A stretch of DNA of 18,935 nucleotides, taken from contig DASRFJ010000084.1 of NCBI GenBank assembly GCA_035651595.1, positions 1 to 18,935 on the forward strand, read 5' to 3'. The position numbers and the translations under genes were made by a program. The stretch comes from JAFARZ01 sp035651595 (GTDB lineage Bacteria > Actinomycetota > Actinomycetes > Streptosporangiales > Streptosporangiaceae). Of the stretch, positions 1 to 7,239 are shown piece by piece; positions within the stretch are counted from its first letter, which is position 1, and every line of letters starts with the position of its first letter. The notes under the pieces were generated by a model. It was not told the DNA's origin. It did no database searches and saw only the letters and a program-made list of their open reading frames with translations.

Positions 1-3
1 GCG

Positions 4-73
4 CCAACCCCAGCCCGCCAACCCCCGCCCGCCAACCCCAGCCCGCCAACCCCAGCCCGCCAACCCCAGTCCG
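4..73. repeat. 14-bp tandem repeat, five copies
   Basis: Five head-to-tail copies of CCAACCCCAGCCCG begin at 4, 18, 32, 46 and 60. Copy 2 has A to C at one position and copy 5 has C to T at one position. The period is not a multiple of three, so the array does not encode a simple peptide repeat. The first copy starts almost at the window edge, so the array may extend to the left. It lies just before a hairpin and well upstream of the PEP carboxykinase-like gene. Confidence 0.9.
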
Positions 74-79
74 CGCCTC

Positions 80-101
80 GCTGGCCGCCCGGCGGGCCAG
101 C
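80..101. terminator. hairpin, possible terminator of a gene left of the window
   Basis: GCTGGCC (80-86) pairs perfectly with GGCCAGC (95-101) around an 8-nt GC-rich loop. There is no T-tract, which is usual for actinobacterial terminators. It directly follows the 14-bp tandem repeat. Its role as a terminator is inferred from position only, because the upstream gene is outside the window. Confidence 0.35.
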
Positions 102-537
102 GGCAGGCTCGATGGGCCACGGTTTACGTGGTGGATTTCCCCATCGTGGTAACGGGACCCCTGTTCACGAGGGTCGATCCTCCACAAAGGGGAAATCGTC
201 CACGTTGCTGACGGGACCGCCGGTGCGCTCCTATCCCGGTAGTCGCACAGTGCACTCCAGGCACAGGCTGCTGCCGTCGCGGCGGGCCGCAGAATTTGCG
301 CGCCGGTTGAACAATTTCGCGGCGGCCAATTCAGGCGAGGCAAATTGTGATGTACGTCTCGTGCGTAAAGCGCGCGTCGCATAGCGCGCGGGTGCCTATT
401 CTCGTGTCCGCGCAGGTCCGGGACGTCGTGTAGCGCGCACGAACCGGTCATACCGCTTATCGAGCGGGTACGCATACAAGGTAAGGTCGGCTCATTACGT
501 TGAGCGGAAACCTCTTCAAGAAGGCAAGGTCAGGCCG
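102..537. other. long non-coding leader upstream of the PEP carboxykinase-like gene
   Basis: No convincing gene is seen here. A 90-codon open frame (112-384) has no ribosome site and no recognisable product. Visible structure: GATTTCCCC (134-142) pairs with GGGGAAATC (189-197), enclosing a smaller GACCC/GGGTC stem (156-160/172-176). A small CCGCT/AGCGG hairpin sits at 453-467. The near-identical 10-mers AGGTAAGGTC and AGGCAAGGTC lie upstream of the start codon. The likely Shine-Dalgarno is AAGG at 526-529, 8 nt before ATG 538. No promoter could be fixed with confidence. Confidence 0.45.
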
Positions 538-2382
538 ATGGTCAATGTGGACGCGGTACTGGACGATGCGGGCCTGAAGAACCCTCATGTCCGTGAGTAC
601 GTCAGGTACTGGGCTGGGGTCACCGGGGCCGCGAAGATCGAGGTCGTCAGCGCGTCCGACGACGCGCGGCTGATCGAAGAGGCGCTGGCCGAAGGGGAGC
701 TCGAGCCAGCCGGCGAGGGCCGGTACTACTCGCGCAGCTACGCCAAGGACACGGCTCGCTCGGAGGAGCGCACGGTCGTCGCCACCAGCGACCCGAAGGA
801 CAAGGGTGTCTACAACAACTGGCGCCCGGCGCAGGAGATGCGCCCGCTGCTCGAGGAAAAGATGCGCGGCGCGTCCGCTGGCAAGACGATGTACGTGGTG
901 CCCTACCTGATGGCGCCGCCCGGTTCGCCGCTCGAGAAGTACGCCGCGGGAGTGGAACTCACCGACACCCGCACGGTCGCGCTGCACATGATCCGCATGG
1001 CGCGCGTGGGCGTGCGGTACATCGACAACCTCGCGGATCCGGACAGCTTCGTCCGCGCCGTGCACGTGACCGGCGACCTGGAAAATCTAGGACAGGGCAC
1101 ACCGAACGACCAGCGGTACTTCGTCACGTTCGCCGATGAGCGCACCATCTTGCACTTCGGGTCGTCCTACGGCGGTAACGCGCTGCTCGGCAAGATCGCG
1201 CACGGCCTGCGCCAGGCCGCATACGACGGCTGGGCCTCGGGCCAGTTCCTCGCCGAGCAGTTCATGCTCATCGGCATCTCCGACAACGTGACCGGCAAGC
1301 GCTACCACATCTGCGGCGGCTTCCCGAGCGCCTCGGGCAAGACGAACCTCGCGATGATGCTCGCGCCCGACGCGCTCGGCGACCGGTACCGGGTCGACTT
1401 CTACGGCGACGACATCGCCTGGCTCCGCGTCGACCCAGAAGACGGTCAGATCTACGCGATGAACCCGGAGTTCGGCGTGTTCGGCGTCGCGAAGGACACC
1501 AACGAGGTGACCAACCCGACCGCGCTGGACTCCGTCGCGCCGGGTACGGGCGCGATCTTCACCAACGTCGCTTACAACCCCGGCACGCACGAGGTCTGGT
1601 GGGAAGGCCGCACCAAGGAGCCGCCCGCCGACGTCACCGGCTGGTACGACTGGACCGGCGTGCTGATCTCCGAGCGGACACCGGAGCAGCAGGACAAACC
1701 CTGGGCACATCCGAACAGCCGGTTCACCACCACGCTCGCCAACGTGCCCAACGTCGCGCCGGACTTCGACGAAGCCAAGGGCGTGCCGATCGACGCGATC
1801 ATCTTCGGCGGCCGCACGCGCGACCGCGAGCCGCTGATCCGCGCGATCACCGATCTCGCCGAGGGGGTCTACGACGGCCTGACCCTCGGTGCCGAGGCGA
1901 CGTTCGCCGCCGAAGGCGTGGACGGCCAGCTCCGCTACGACCCGATGTCGATGCGCCCGTTCATGGCCTACCCGGAAGGCGCTTACGCGGCGCACTGGCT
2001 GAACGTCATCGGCAAAGGCGCCAGCCAGCCGATCTTCGCCCATGTCAACTGGTTCCAGCGCGACCCCGAGGACGGCCACTACCTGTGGCCTGGCTACCGC
2101 GACAACCTGCGGCCGCTGCTGTGGCTGCTCCGTCTCAAGGCGGGCGAGGTCCGTGGCGTGCCGACGCCGGTCGGGATCCTTCCGGCGAAGGACGAGCTCG
2201 ACCTCGACGGCTGCTCGGTCGCGACCGATGACCTCGAGGCCATCTTGACGATCGACACGCAGCGGTGGAAGCAGGAGATGCAGTACCGCGAGCAGCACCT
2301 GGCGCAGTTCGCCGACCTGCCCGAGGAAATCTGGGCGGCGCACCGGCGCGTCGCCGCGGCGCTCGACGAGGCGCAGGGTTAG
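538..2382 (+). CDS. phosphoenolpyruvate carboxykinase (GTP)-like protein with atypical active-site residues
   Basis: The 614-residue product matches the GTP-dependent PEP carboxykinase family in length and order of motifs. Family enzymes interconvert oxaloacetate and PEP (plus CO2) at the entry to gluconeogenesis. Visible landmarks are an ARSEER segment with the substrate Arg, SYGGNALLGK (210-219), the P-loop FPSASGKTN (262-270), YGDDIAW (289-295), AHPNSRF, an EAT lid region, and NWF with the following LWPGY aromatic residues of the guanine pocket. Three normally invariant positions look changed by eye: the second Lys of the GKK motif is Ile220, the metal-ligand His of LAEH is Gln241 (or Phe242), and the P-loop Cys is Ser266. 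The Asp pair (291-292) is kept. It could therefore be a divergent but active enzyme or a paralogue with another activity. The gene symbol pckG is withheld for that reason. It converges on the CPBP gene with 6 bp between the genes. Confidence 0.85.
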   Translation: MVNVDAVLDDAGLKNPHVREYVRYWAGVTGAAKIEVVSASDDARLIEEALAEGELEPAGEGRYYSRSYAKDTARSEERTVVATSDPKDKGVYNNWRPAQEMRPLLEEKMRGASAGKTMYVVPYLMAPPGSPLEKYAAGVELTDTRTVALHMIRMARVGVRYIDNLADPDSFVRAVHVTGDLENLGQGTPNDQRYFVTFADERTILHFGSSYGGNALLGKIAHGLRQAAYDGWASGQFLAEQFMLIGISDNVTGKRYHICGGFPSASGKTNLAMMLAPDALGDRYRVDFYGDDIAWLRVDPEDGQIYAMNPEFGVFGVAKDTNEVTNPTALDSVAPGTGAIFTNVAYNPGTHEVWWEGRTKEPPADVTGWYDWTGVLISERTPEQQDKPWAHPNSRFTTTLANVPNVAPDFDEAKGVPIDAIIFGGRTRDREPLIRAITDLAEGVYDGLTLGAEATFAAEGVDGQLRYDPMSMRPFMAYPEGAYAAHWLNVIGKGASQPIFAHVNWFQRDPEDGHYLWPGYRDNLRPLLWLLRLKAGEVRGVPTPVGILPAKDELDLDGCSVATDDLEAILTIDTQRWKQEMQYREQHLAQFADLPEEIWAAHRRVAAALDEAQG

Positions 2383-2388
2383 GCGCCG

Positions 2389-3132
2389 TCAGGAGGCTAG
2401 AACGGCGAGCGTGAACAGCACGGCGTCGTACAGGAAGTGCGCGACGATCGGCCGGATCAGGCGGCGGTTCTTCTGGAATGACCTGGTGGCGAAGTATCCG
2501 AACGGAATCGTCAGCAGGAAGCCGAGCCCGTAATAGACGTGGTAGCTGGTGCGCAGCGCCAGGCTGAGCACGAGCGCGCGGCGCGGATTCCAGCCGAGTT
2601 GCTCCAGCCGGACCAGTAGGTACCCGTTGACCAGGGTCTCCTCGGCGATCGCCGTGGTCGCTGACGCCGCTATCCCGTACAGGACGTAGTACCCTGGCAG
2701 GTGCCCGACGTCCGGGGTGACGAACAGCGACTTGTCCGTCCTGATGACCGGGGTGAGCACGACGGCCATCGCCACCGCCGTGACGAAGCCGGCCGCGGCG
2801 ATTCCGATCGCCGCCCGGAGGTCGATCTGCCAGCGCGGATTCGTCAGCCCGAGCACAGCGGGGCTCTGCCCGGTCCGGCTCAGCAGCAGCAACGCCAGCG
2901 GGACCACGGCGGCGACCTGGACGTAGGTGATCGTGGCGACGACCAGGTTCGCCACCTGGTTTCCGGCCACGATGACCGGAACGCGTTTCAGGGATCCAGC
3001 GCCGCCCAGGTGACTGGCGAGCGCGTCGATCGCGGCGAGCACGCCCGACGCCAGGAACGCCGCCTGGACGAACCAGGTTTCCAGCACGAGCCCTCGCCGG
3101 GACGTCGGCGTCTCGCATTCGTCTGCGGTCAC
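2389..3132 (-). CDS. CPBP family intramembrane glutamic endopeptidase
   Basis: A 247-residue multi-spanning membrane protein (about 6-8 hydrophobic segments) with the three signature motifs of the CPBP/Abi (Rce1-like) family in order: paired glutamates E164-E165 in AIAEETLVNG, a His-containing helix in TSYHVYYG, and a final AHFLYD box with His and Asp. Family members are membrane proteases involved in prenyl-protein processing, bacteriocin self-immunity or regulated proteolysis; the substrate here is unknown. The usual Arg of the EExxxR box is Asn here. The start is GTG at 3132. No strong Shine-Dalgarno is seen, so a slightly later start is possible. It is divergent from the cellulase gene (130 bp apart) and convergent with the PEPCK-like gene. 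Confidence 0.85.
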   Translation of the reverse strand: MTADECETPTSRRGLVLETWFVQAAFLASGVLAAIDALASHLGGAGSLKRVPVIVAGNQVANLVVATITYVQVAAVVPLALLLLSRTGQSPAVLGLTNPRWQIDLRAAIGIAAAGFVTAVAMAVVLTPVIRTDKSLFVTPDVGHLPGYYVLYGIAASATTAIAEETLVNGYLLVRLEQLGWNPRRALVLSLALRTSYHVYYGLGFLLTIPFGYFATRSFQKNRRLIRPIVAHFLYDAVLFTLAVLAS

Positions 3133-3262
3133 AAGAGCAGCATGGCCTACCCGGATCTAACCCGCGTCAGCAGGTGCAAGTTTCATCCCTTGGGTCGCGT
3201 TTCCGCCGCTCATAGCCAGGATTGGTTGGCGAGGTCGGGGGCCGGGGTTAGCGTGCCGCGAT
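3133..3262. promoter_or_regulatory. divergent intergenic region, CPBP protease / cellulase
   Basis: These 130 bp must hold the start signals of both divergent genes. I looked for the 14-bp CebR operator (TGGGAGCGCTCCCA) that controls many actinobacterial cellulase genes and did not find it or a close relative. No -10/-35 pair could be assigned with confidence. Confidence 0.4.
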
Positions 3263-6244
3263 ATGCACAGCTTGAAGACGCGCGCACTCCTGCTTACGGT
3301 GGCGCTCGCCGCGATCGGCCTGGTGGCGGTGCCGCGGCCGGCGCATGCAGCACCGTCCGCCACCGGCGCCTTCGACTACGCCGAAGCGCTCCAGGATGCG
3401 ATGTTCTTCTATCAGGCGCAGCGGTCCGGGCAGTTGCCGCCGGACAACGAGGTGGACTGGCGCGGCGATTCGGACCTGTCGGACGGCTCGGACAACGGCG
3501 TGAACCTGACCGGCGGGTACCACGATGCCGGGGACCTGGTGAAGTTCGGGCTGCCCGAGGCGTGGGCGATGAACATGCTGGCCTGGAGCCTGCTCGACTA
3601 CCCCGCGGGCTACGCGGGCGCGGGCCAGACGCAGACCGCGCTGGAGAACCTGCGCTGGGGCGACGACTACATCGTGGCCGCCGCGACCGGTCCGGACACG
3701 TTCTACGGGCAGGTCGCCAACCCGTCGACGGACCACCAGTACTGGGGACCGGCCGAGACCAACCCGACCGTCCGGCCGTCGTCCGCGGTGACGTCCGCGT
3801 GCGCGGGCTCGGACCTGGTGGGGCAGGCGTCGGCCGCGCTGGCCGCGTCGTCGATCGTGTTCAAGACCGCGGACCCGAAGTACTCCGCCGCGCTGTTGTC
3901 CCAGGCCGAATCGCTGTTTACGTTCGCCGACACCCATCTCGGCGACTACGCGACCTGCATCACGTCCGCGCAGGGCTTCTACAACAGCTTCAGCGGCTAC
4001 TGGACCCAGCTCGTCGCCGCCGAGATCTGGCTCTACAAGGCCACCGGCACGGCAAGCTGGCTGACCAAGGCAACGGCCGACTTCGCGAACATGCCGCTGG
4101 CCTCGCAGTCCACGCTGCACGAGTACAACTGGACGGTGAACTGGGACGACGACAGCTTCGCCGACTACATCTGGATGGCCCAGCTCACCGGCCAGCAGCA
4201 GTACCTCACCGACGCCGAGGACAACCTGGACTGGTGGACCACCGGGTTCAACGGAACGACGGTGTCCTACTCGCCCGGCGGCGAAGCCTTCCTGAACAAC
4301 TGGGGGTCGCTGCGGTACGCGGCGAACGCCGCGTATCTCGCGCTTGAGTTCAGCAACTACCTGACCGCGAACAGCCTGGACGCGACGCGGGCCACCACGT
4401 ACCACAACTTCGCCGTCCAGCAGATCAACTACATGCTGGGCCAGAACCCGAACAACATCAGCTACGAGGTCGGGTTCACCAACGGCGGCAAGAGCACCGC
4501 GTGGTCGCAGTTTCCGCACAGCTCGGGCGCGCACGACACGTGGTCCGACAACCTGACCACGCCGGCGCAGACCCGCCATCTGGACTACGGGCTGCTGGTC
4601 GGCGGCCCTGACTCGGCCAACGACCAGTACAGCGACCAGCGGGCCAACTACCAGGAGACCGAGGGCGCGCTCGACTACAACGCGCTGTTCTCCGGCGACC
4701 TCGCGGCGCTGACCGCCCAGTATGGCGGCACGCCGGTCGCCAAATTCCCGGCGCCGGAGACGCCGGACGGGCCGCAGATCTACATGCAGGCAGCGATCAA
4801 CAACTCCGGGTCGAACTTCATCGAGATCAAGGCACTGGTGAACAACCAGTCCGCCTGGCCGGCCAGGCAGATGCCGGACGCGAGCTTCCGCTACTACTTC
4901 ACGCTTGACCCGGGGGAGACCGCCAGCCAGATCTCGCTGTCCTCGCCGTACACCCAGTGCGAGGCGCCGACCGGGCCGTTCCAGTACTCCGGCGCTACGT
5001 ACTACATCCAGGTATCGTGCGCCAACCTCGACGTCGAACCGGTCGGCGAGGCCGACTACACCAACGACGACTTCCAGGCGCAGGTGCAGTTCCGGATCAC
5101 GTTCCCTTCGGCGCACAACCCCGCCGAAGACTGGTCGTTCCAGGGGATTCCGGGCACCAGCGGGGCGACCCCCGCGACGGTCAGTGACATCACCCTGTAC
5201 TCGGGGAACACGCTGGTCTGGGGTGCGCCGCCGTCGTCTTCCGCTGGACCTTCCGCACCGGCTTCGCTGACAGCCGGCTCGATTACGCCGACGGGTGCCA
5301 CGCTGTCGTGGACCGCGGCCAAGGCCGGCAGCAACCCGATCGCCGGGTACGACGTGTACACCTCCGCGGGAACGCTGGTGGGCACGACGACCTCGACGTC
5401 GTACGCGCTGACCGGGCTGCAAGCCAGCCGCACCTCGCCGTACGGGTACTACGTGACGGCCGTGGACAGCCAGGGCTATGCCTCCGCGGCGTCGAACATC
5501 GCGCAGTTCATCACGTCTTCGAGCACAGCGCTCACGGCGGCCGGCTACGCGCTGCCGCCGTCCGAGCCGGGCACGCCCACCCTTTCCTCGGGCGGCACGA
5601 CGCTGACCTGGTCGCCGTCGGTCGCGGGGTCCGCGGCGGTCGCCGGTTACCGCGTCTATGAGCTGGCGCCGTCCGCCGGGCTGGTGGCCACGACCACCGC
5701 GGCCACGTACACGCTGTCCGGATTGACCGCCGGGACGGCGTACGCGTACGTGGTCGAGGCCGTGGACGCTCAGGGCAGGACATCGGGATTCGCCGCGCCG
5801 GCCACGTTCTACACCGGCGGGCCTGCCGTCGGACCCACGCCTACCCCAACGCCCACCCCCACACCTACGCCTACGCCGACTCCCACCCCGACCCCGACTC
5901 CCACGCCGTCTTCTCCGCCGGGGCCGCTCGCCTGCTCGGCCGTCTACTCGCTGGTCAACTCGTGGAGCGGCGGGTTCCAGGCGCAGGTGGTGCTGACGAA
6001 CACGGGCACCGGCCCGATCAATCCATGGACGCTCACCTGGACCTTCCCCGGCGACCAGCAGATCTCCTCGCTCTGGAACGCGAGCGTCGCGCAGTCCGGC
6101 GAGCAGGTCACCGCGACCGCCGAGTCCTACAACTCGACGATCGCGCCATCCGGATCGGTCACGATCGGCTTCACCGGGACGTACAAGAACAGCAACGCTT
6201 CCCCCGCCAGCTTCGCGGTGAACGGCACCGCGTGCGGCACCTAG
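3263..6244 (+). CDS. secreted GH9 endo-beta-1,4-glucanase (GH9-CBM3c-FN3-FN3-CBM2)
   Basis: A 993-residue secreted modular cellulase. Residues 1-29 are a Sec signal peptide with cleavage after AHA. Residues 33-490 are a GH9 catalytic domain with the GGYHDAGD motif (catalytic-base region D88/D91) and the acid Glu467 in TEGALDYNA. Residues 502-655 are a CBM3c-type module, two FN3 domains follow (663-754 and 765-852), then a (Pro-Thr)12 linker (858-882) and a C-terminal CBM2 (889-993). GH9 plus CBM3c is the layout of processive endoglucanases such as Thermobifida Cel9A, so a processive role on crystalline cellulose is inferred. CBM2 keeps two of the usual three surface Trp; the third appears as Tyr (ESYNSTIAPSG). 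No good Shine-Dalgarno lies within 10 nt of ATG 3263, so initiation may be weak or leaderless. The stop overlaps the LysR stop by 4 bp (CTAG, 6241-6244). Confidence 0.95.
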   Translation: MHSLKTRALLLTVALAAIGLVAVPRPAHAAPSATGAFDYAEALQDAMFFYQAQRSGQLPPDNEVDWRGDSDLSDGSDNGVNLTGGYHDAGDLVKFGLPEAWAMNMLAWSLLDYPAGYAGAGQTQTALENLRWGDDYIVAAATGPDTFYGQVANPSTDHQYWGPAETNPTVRPSSAVTSACAGSDLVGQASAALAASSIVFKTADPKYSAALLSQAESLFTFADTHLGDYATCITSAQGFYNSFSGYWTQLVAAEIWLYKATGTASWLTKATADFANMPLASQSTLHEYNWTVNWDDDSFADYIWMAQLTGQQQYLTDAEDNLDWWTTGFNGTTVSYSPGGEAFLNNWGSLRYAANAAYLALEFSNYLTANSLDATRATTYHNFAVQQINYMLGQNPNNISYEVGFTNGGKSTAWSQFPHSSGAHDTWSDNLTTPAQTRHLDYGLLVGGPDSANDQYSDQRANYQETEGALDYNALFSGDLAALTAQYGGTPVAKFPAPETPDGPQIYMQAAINNSGSNFIEIKALVNNQSAWPARQMPDASFRYYFTLDPGETASQISLSSPYTQCEAPTGPFQYSGATYYIQVSCANLDVEPVGEADYTNDDFQAQVQFRITFPSAHNPAEDWSFQGIPGTSGATPATVSDITLYSGNTLVWGAPPSSSAGPSAPASLTAGSITPTGATLSWTAAKAGSNPIAGYDVYTSAGTLVGTTTSTSYALTGLQASRTSPYGYYVTAVDSQGYASAASNIAQFITSSSTALTAAGYALPPSEPGTPTLSSGGTTLTWSPSVAGSAAVAGYRVYELAPSAGLVATTTAATYTLSGLTAGTAYAYVVEAVDAQGRTSGFAAPATFYTGGPAVGPTPTPTPTPTPTPTPTPTPTPTPTPSSPPGPLACSAVYSLVNSWSGGFQAQVVLTNTGTGPINPWTLTWTFPGDQQISSLWNASVAQSGEQVTATAESYNSTIAPSGSVTIGFTGTYKNSNASPASFAVNGTACGT
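5834..5908 (+). repeat. (Pro-Thr)n coding repeat, interdomain linker of the cellulase
   Basis: Twelve consecutive Pro-Thr codon pairs plus one Pro link the second FN3 domain to CBM2. Synonymous codons vary (CCC, CCT, CCA, CCG with ACG, ACC, ACA, ACT), so the amino-acid repeat is kept while the DNA repeat is imperfect. PT linkers are typical flexible, O-glycosylatable hinges in actinobacterial cellulases. Confidence 0.95.
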
Positions 6245-7170
6245 CCGGTGTGCTGGCCCGTTTGCTGGCTCGTCGCGCAGTCCGTCGCGGCACGGACGAA
6301 CTCGGCGAGGTGCCGCCCGCGAGCCTGGGCCGGCCAGATGAGCGCGATCGTGTACGGGCTGGCGTCGGCCACGGGCCGGTAGACAATGTCGGGCCGCTGG
6401 TTGTGCGCCGCCAGTGATTCGGGCAGCAGGGCGATCGCCTGGCCGAGGGCGACGACCTCCAGCAGCTGCGAGGTGTCGTACACGACCGGGCCGTCCGGCA
6501 GCACGGGGTCGCCGCCGGTACGGTCCCGGCCGCTCCAGTAGACGCGCGATTCGTAGGGCGCGTTGGCCCGGTGCGGCATGGGATAGCCGACCAGGTCGCC
6601 GCAGTGCAGCGGGTCACGCATCGCGAGCGCGTGCCCGGCCGGCAGCGCGGCGACCCGCGGCTCGGACACCAGCGGCTCCTCGGCCAGGCCGGGGCGTCCG
6701 TGTGGCGGGCCGATCAGCGCCATGTCGGCCCGGCCGGTGCGGACCATTTCTGCTTGCTCGCCGTACCCGCTGACCAGGGCCTCGACCTCCGCCAGTTCGT
6801 GCCGCGGGTCGGCGGCGGCCTTGTAGGCGTCGATCAGCCGCTGGAGCAGGGCGGACGCCGGGCCCGGTTTGGCGGTGATCACCAGTCTGGGTTGCGTGCG
6901 CGCCGCCTGCCTGGCGCGGCTCGCGGCCGCGCTCACCGCGTCGAGCACGATCCGCGCATCCGCCAGCAGGGACCGCCCCGCCGAGGTCAGCTCGACGCCG
7001 TGATGATCGCGGTTGAACAGCCGGACGTCAAGGCGCCGTTCCAGCTGGCTGATCGCCCGGGACAGCGGCGGCTGCGCGATCCCGAGCCGGCGCGCGGCGG
7101 CGGAGAAACTGAGTTCCTCGGCCACCGCCTGGAAGTAGCGGAGCTCGCGTACCTCGATCTCTGCGGTCAT
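6241..7170 (-). CDS. LysR family transcriptional regulator
   Basis: A 309-residue LysR-type regulator when started at ATG 7170. The N-terminal winged HTH covers about residues 7-65 (ELRYFQAVAEELSFSAAARR, then PPLSRAISQLERRL and LFNR). A LysR substrate-binding domain fills the rest (about 90-300). The open frame extends upstream to 7233, but the family alignment begins close to the chosen ATG, and the longer form would nearly reach the start codon of the neighbouring gene. It is divergent from the MFS exporter, and a T-N11-A dyad overlaps its own start codon. By the usual logic of such pairs it probably controls the exporter and itself in response to a small molecule that cannot be named from sequence. 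It converges on the cellulase with overlapping stop codons. Confidence 0.92.
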   Translation of the reverse strand: MTAEIEVRELRYFQAVAEELSFSAAARRLGIAQPPLSRAISQLERRLDVRLFNRDHHGVELTSAGRSLLADARIVLDAVSAAASRARQAARTQPRLVITAKPGPASALLQRLIDAYKAAADPRHELAEVEALVSGYGEQAEMVRTGRADMALIGPPHGRPGLAEEPLVSEPRVAALPAGHALAMRDPLHCGDLVGYPMPHRANAPYESRVYWSGRDRTGGDPVLPDGPVVYDTSQLLEVVALGQAIALLPESLAAHNQRPDIVYRPVADASPYTIALIWPAQARGRHLAEFVRAATDCATSQQTGQHTG

Positions 7171-7183
7171 ACCTTCAGGGTAT
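7169..7183. promoter_or_regulatory. T-N11-A LysR-type operator
   Basis: ATACC-TTCAG-GGTAT is a perfect 5-bp inverted repeat around a 5-nt centre, fitting the T-N11-A rule for LysR-type binding sites (T7170, A7182). It lies in the divergent LysR/MFS intergenic region and overlaps the LysR initiation codon (CAT 7168-7170), so bound regulator would block its own gene. TATAAC at 7181-7186 could be the -10 of the exporter promoter. Confidence 0.6.
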
Positions 7184-7239
7184 AACCCCCGACCTAGCTG
7201 GTCTTTCCGGTTTCCGCGCGGGCCTGGTGGCATGGAAGC

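Noticed and set aside
112..384. 90-codon open frame in the leader
   Set aside because: No Shine-Dalgarno, composition like random high-GC translation, no recognisable product.
1087..2343. 418-codon open frame antisense to the PEPCK-like gene
   Set aside because: Shadow frame with low-complexity Arg/Val/Asp composition and no motifs; the sense product carries clear family motifs.
3133..3262. CebR operator upstream of the cellulase
   Set aside because: Searched for TGGGAGCGCTCCCA and near variants by eye; none present.
3248..5422. 724-codon open frame antisense to the cellulase
   Set aside because: Arg/Val/Gly-rich mirror of a strong GH9 gene; a high-GC coding strand commonly leaves the opposite strand open. 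No start signal and no recognisable domain.
5834..5908. Possible CRISPR or regulatory tandem repeat
   Set aside because: It is the in-frame Pro-Thr linker of the cellulase; there are no spacers.
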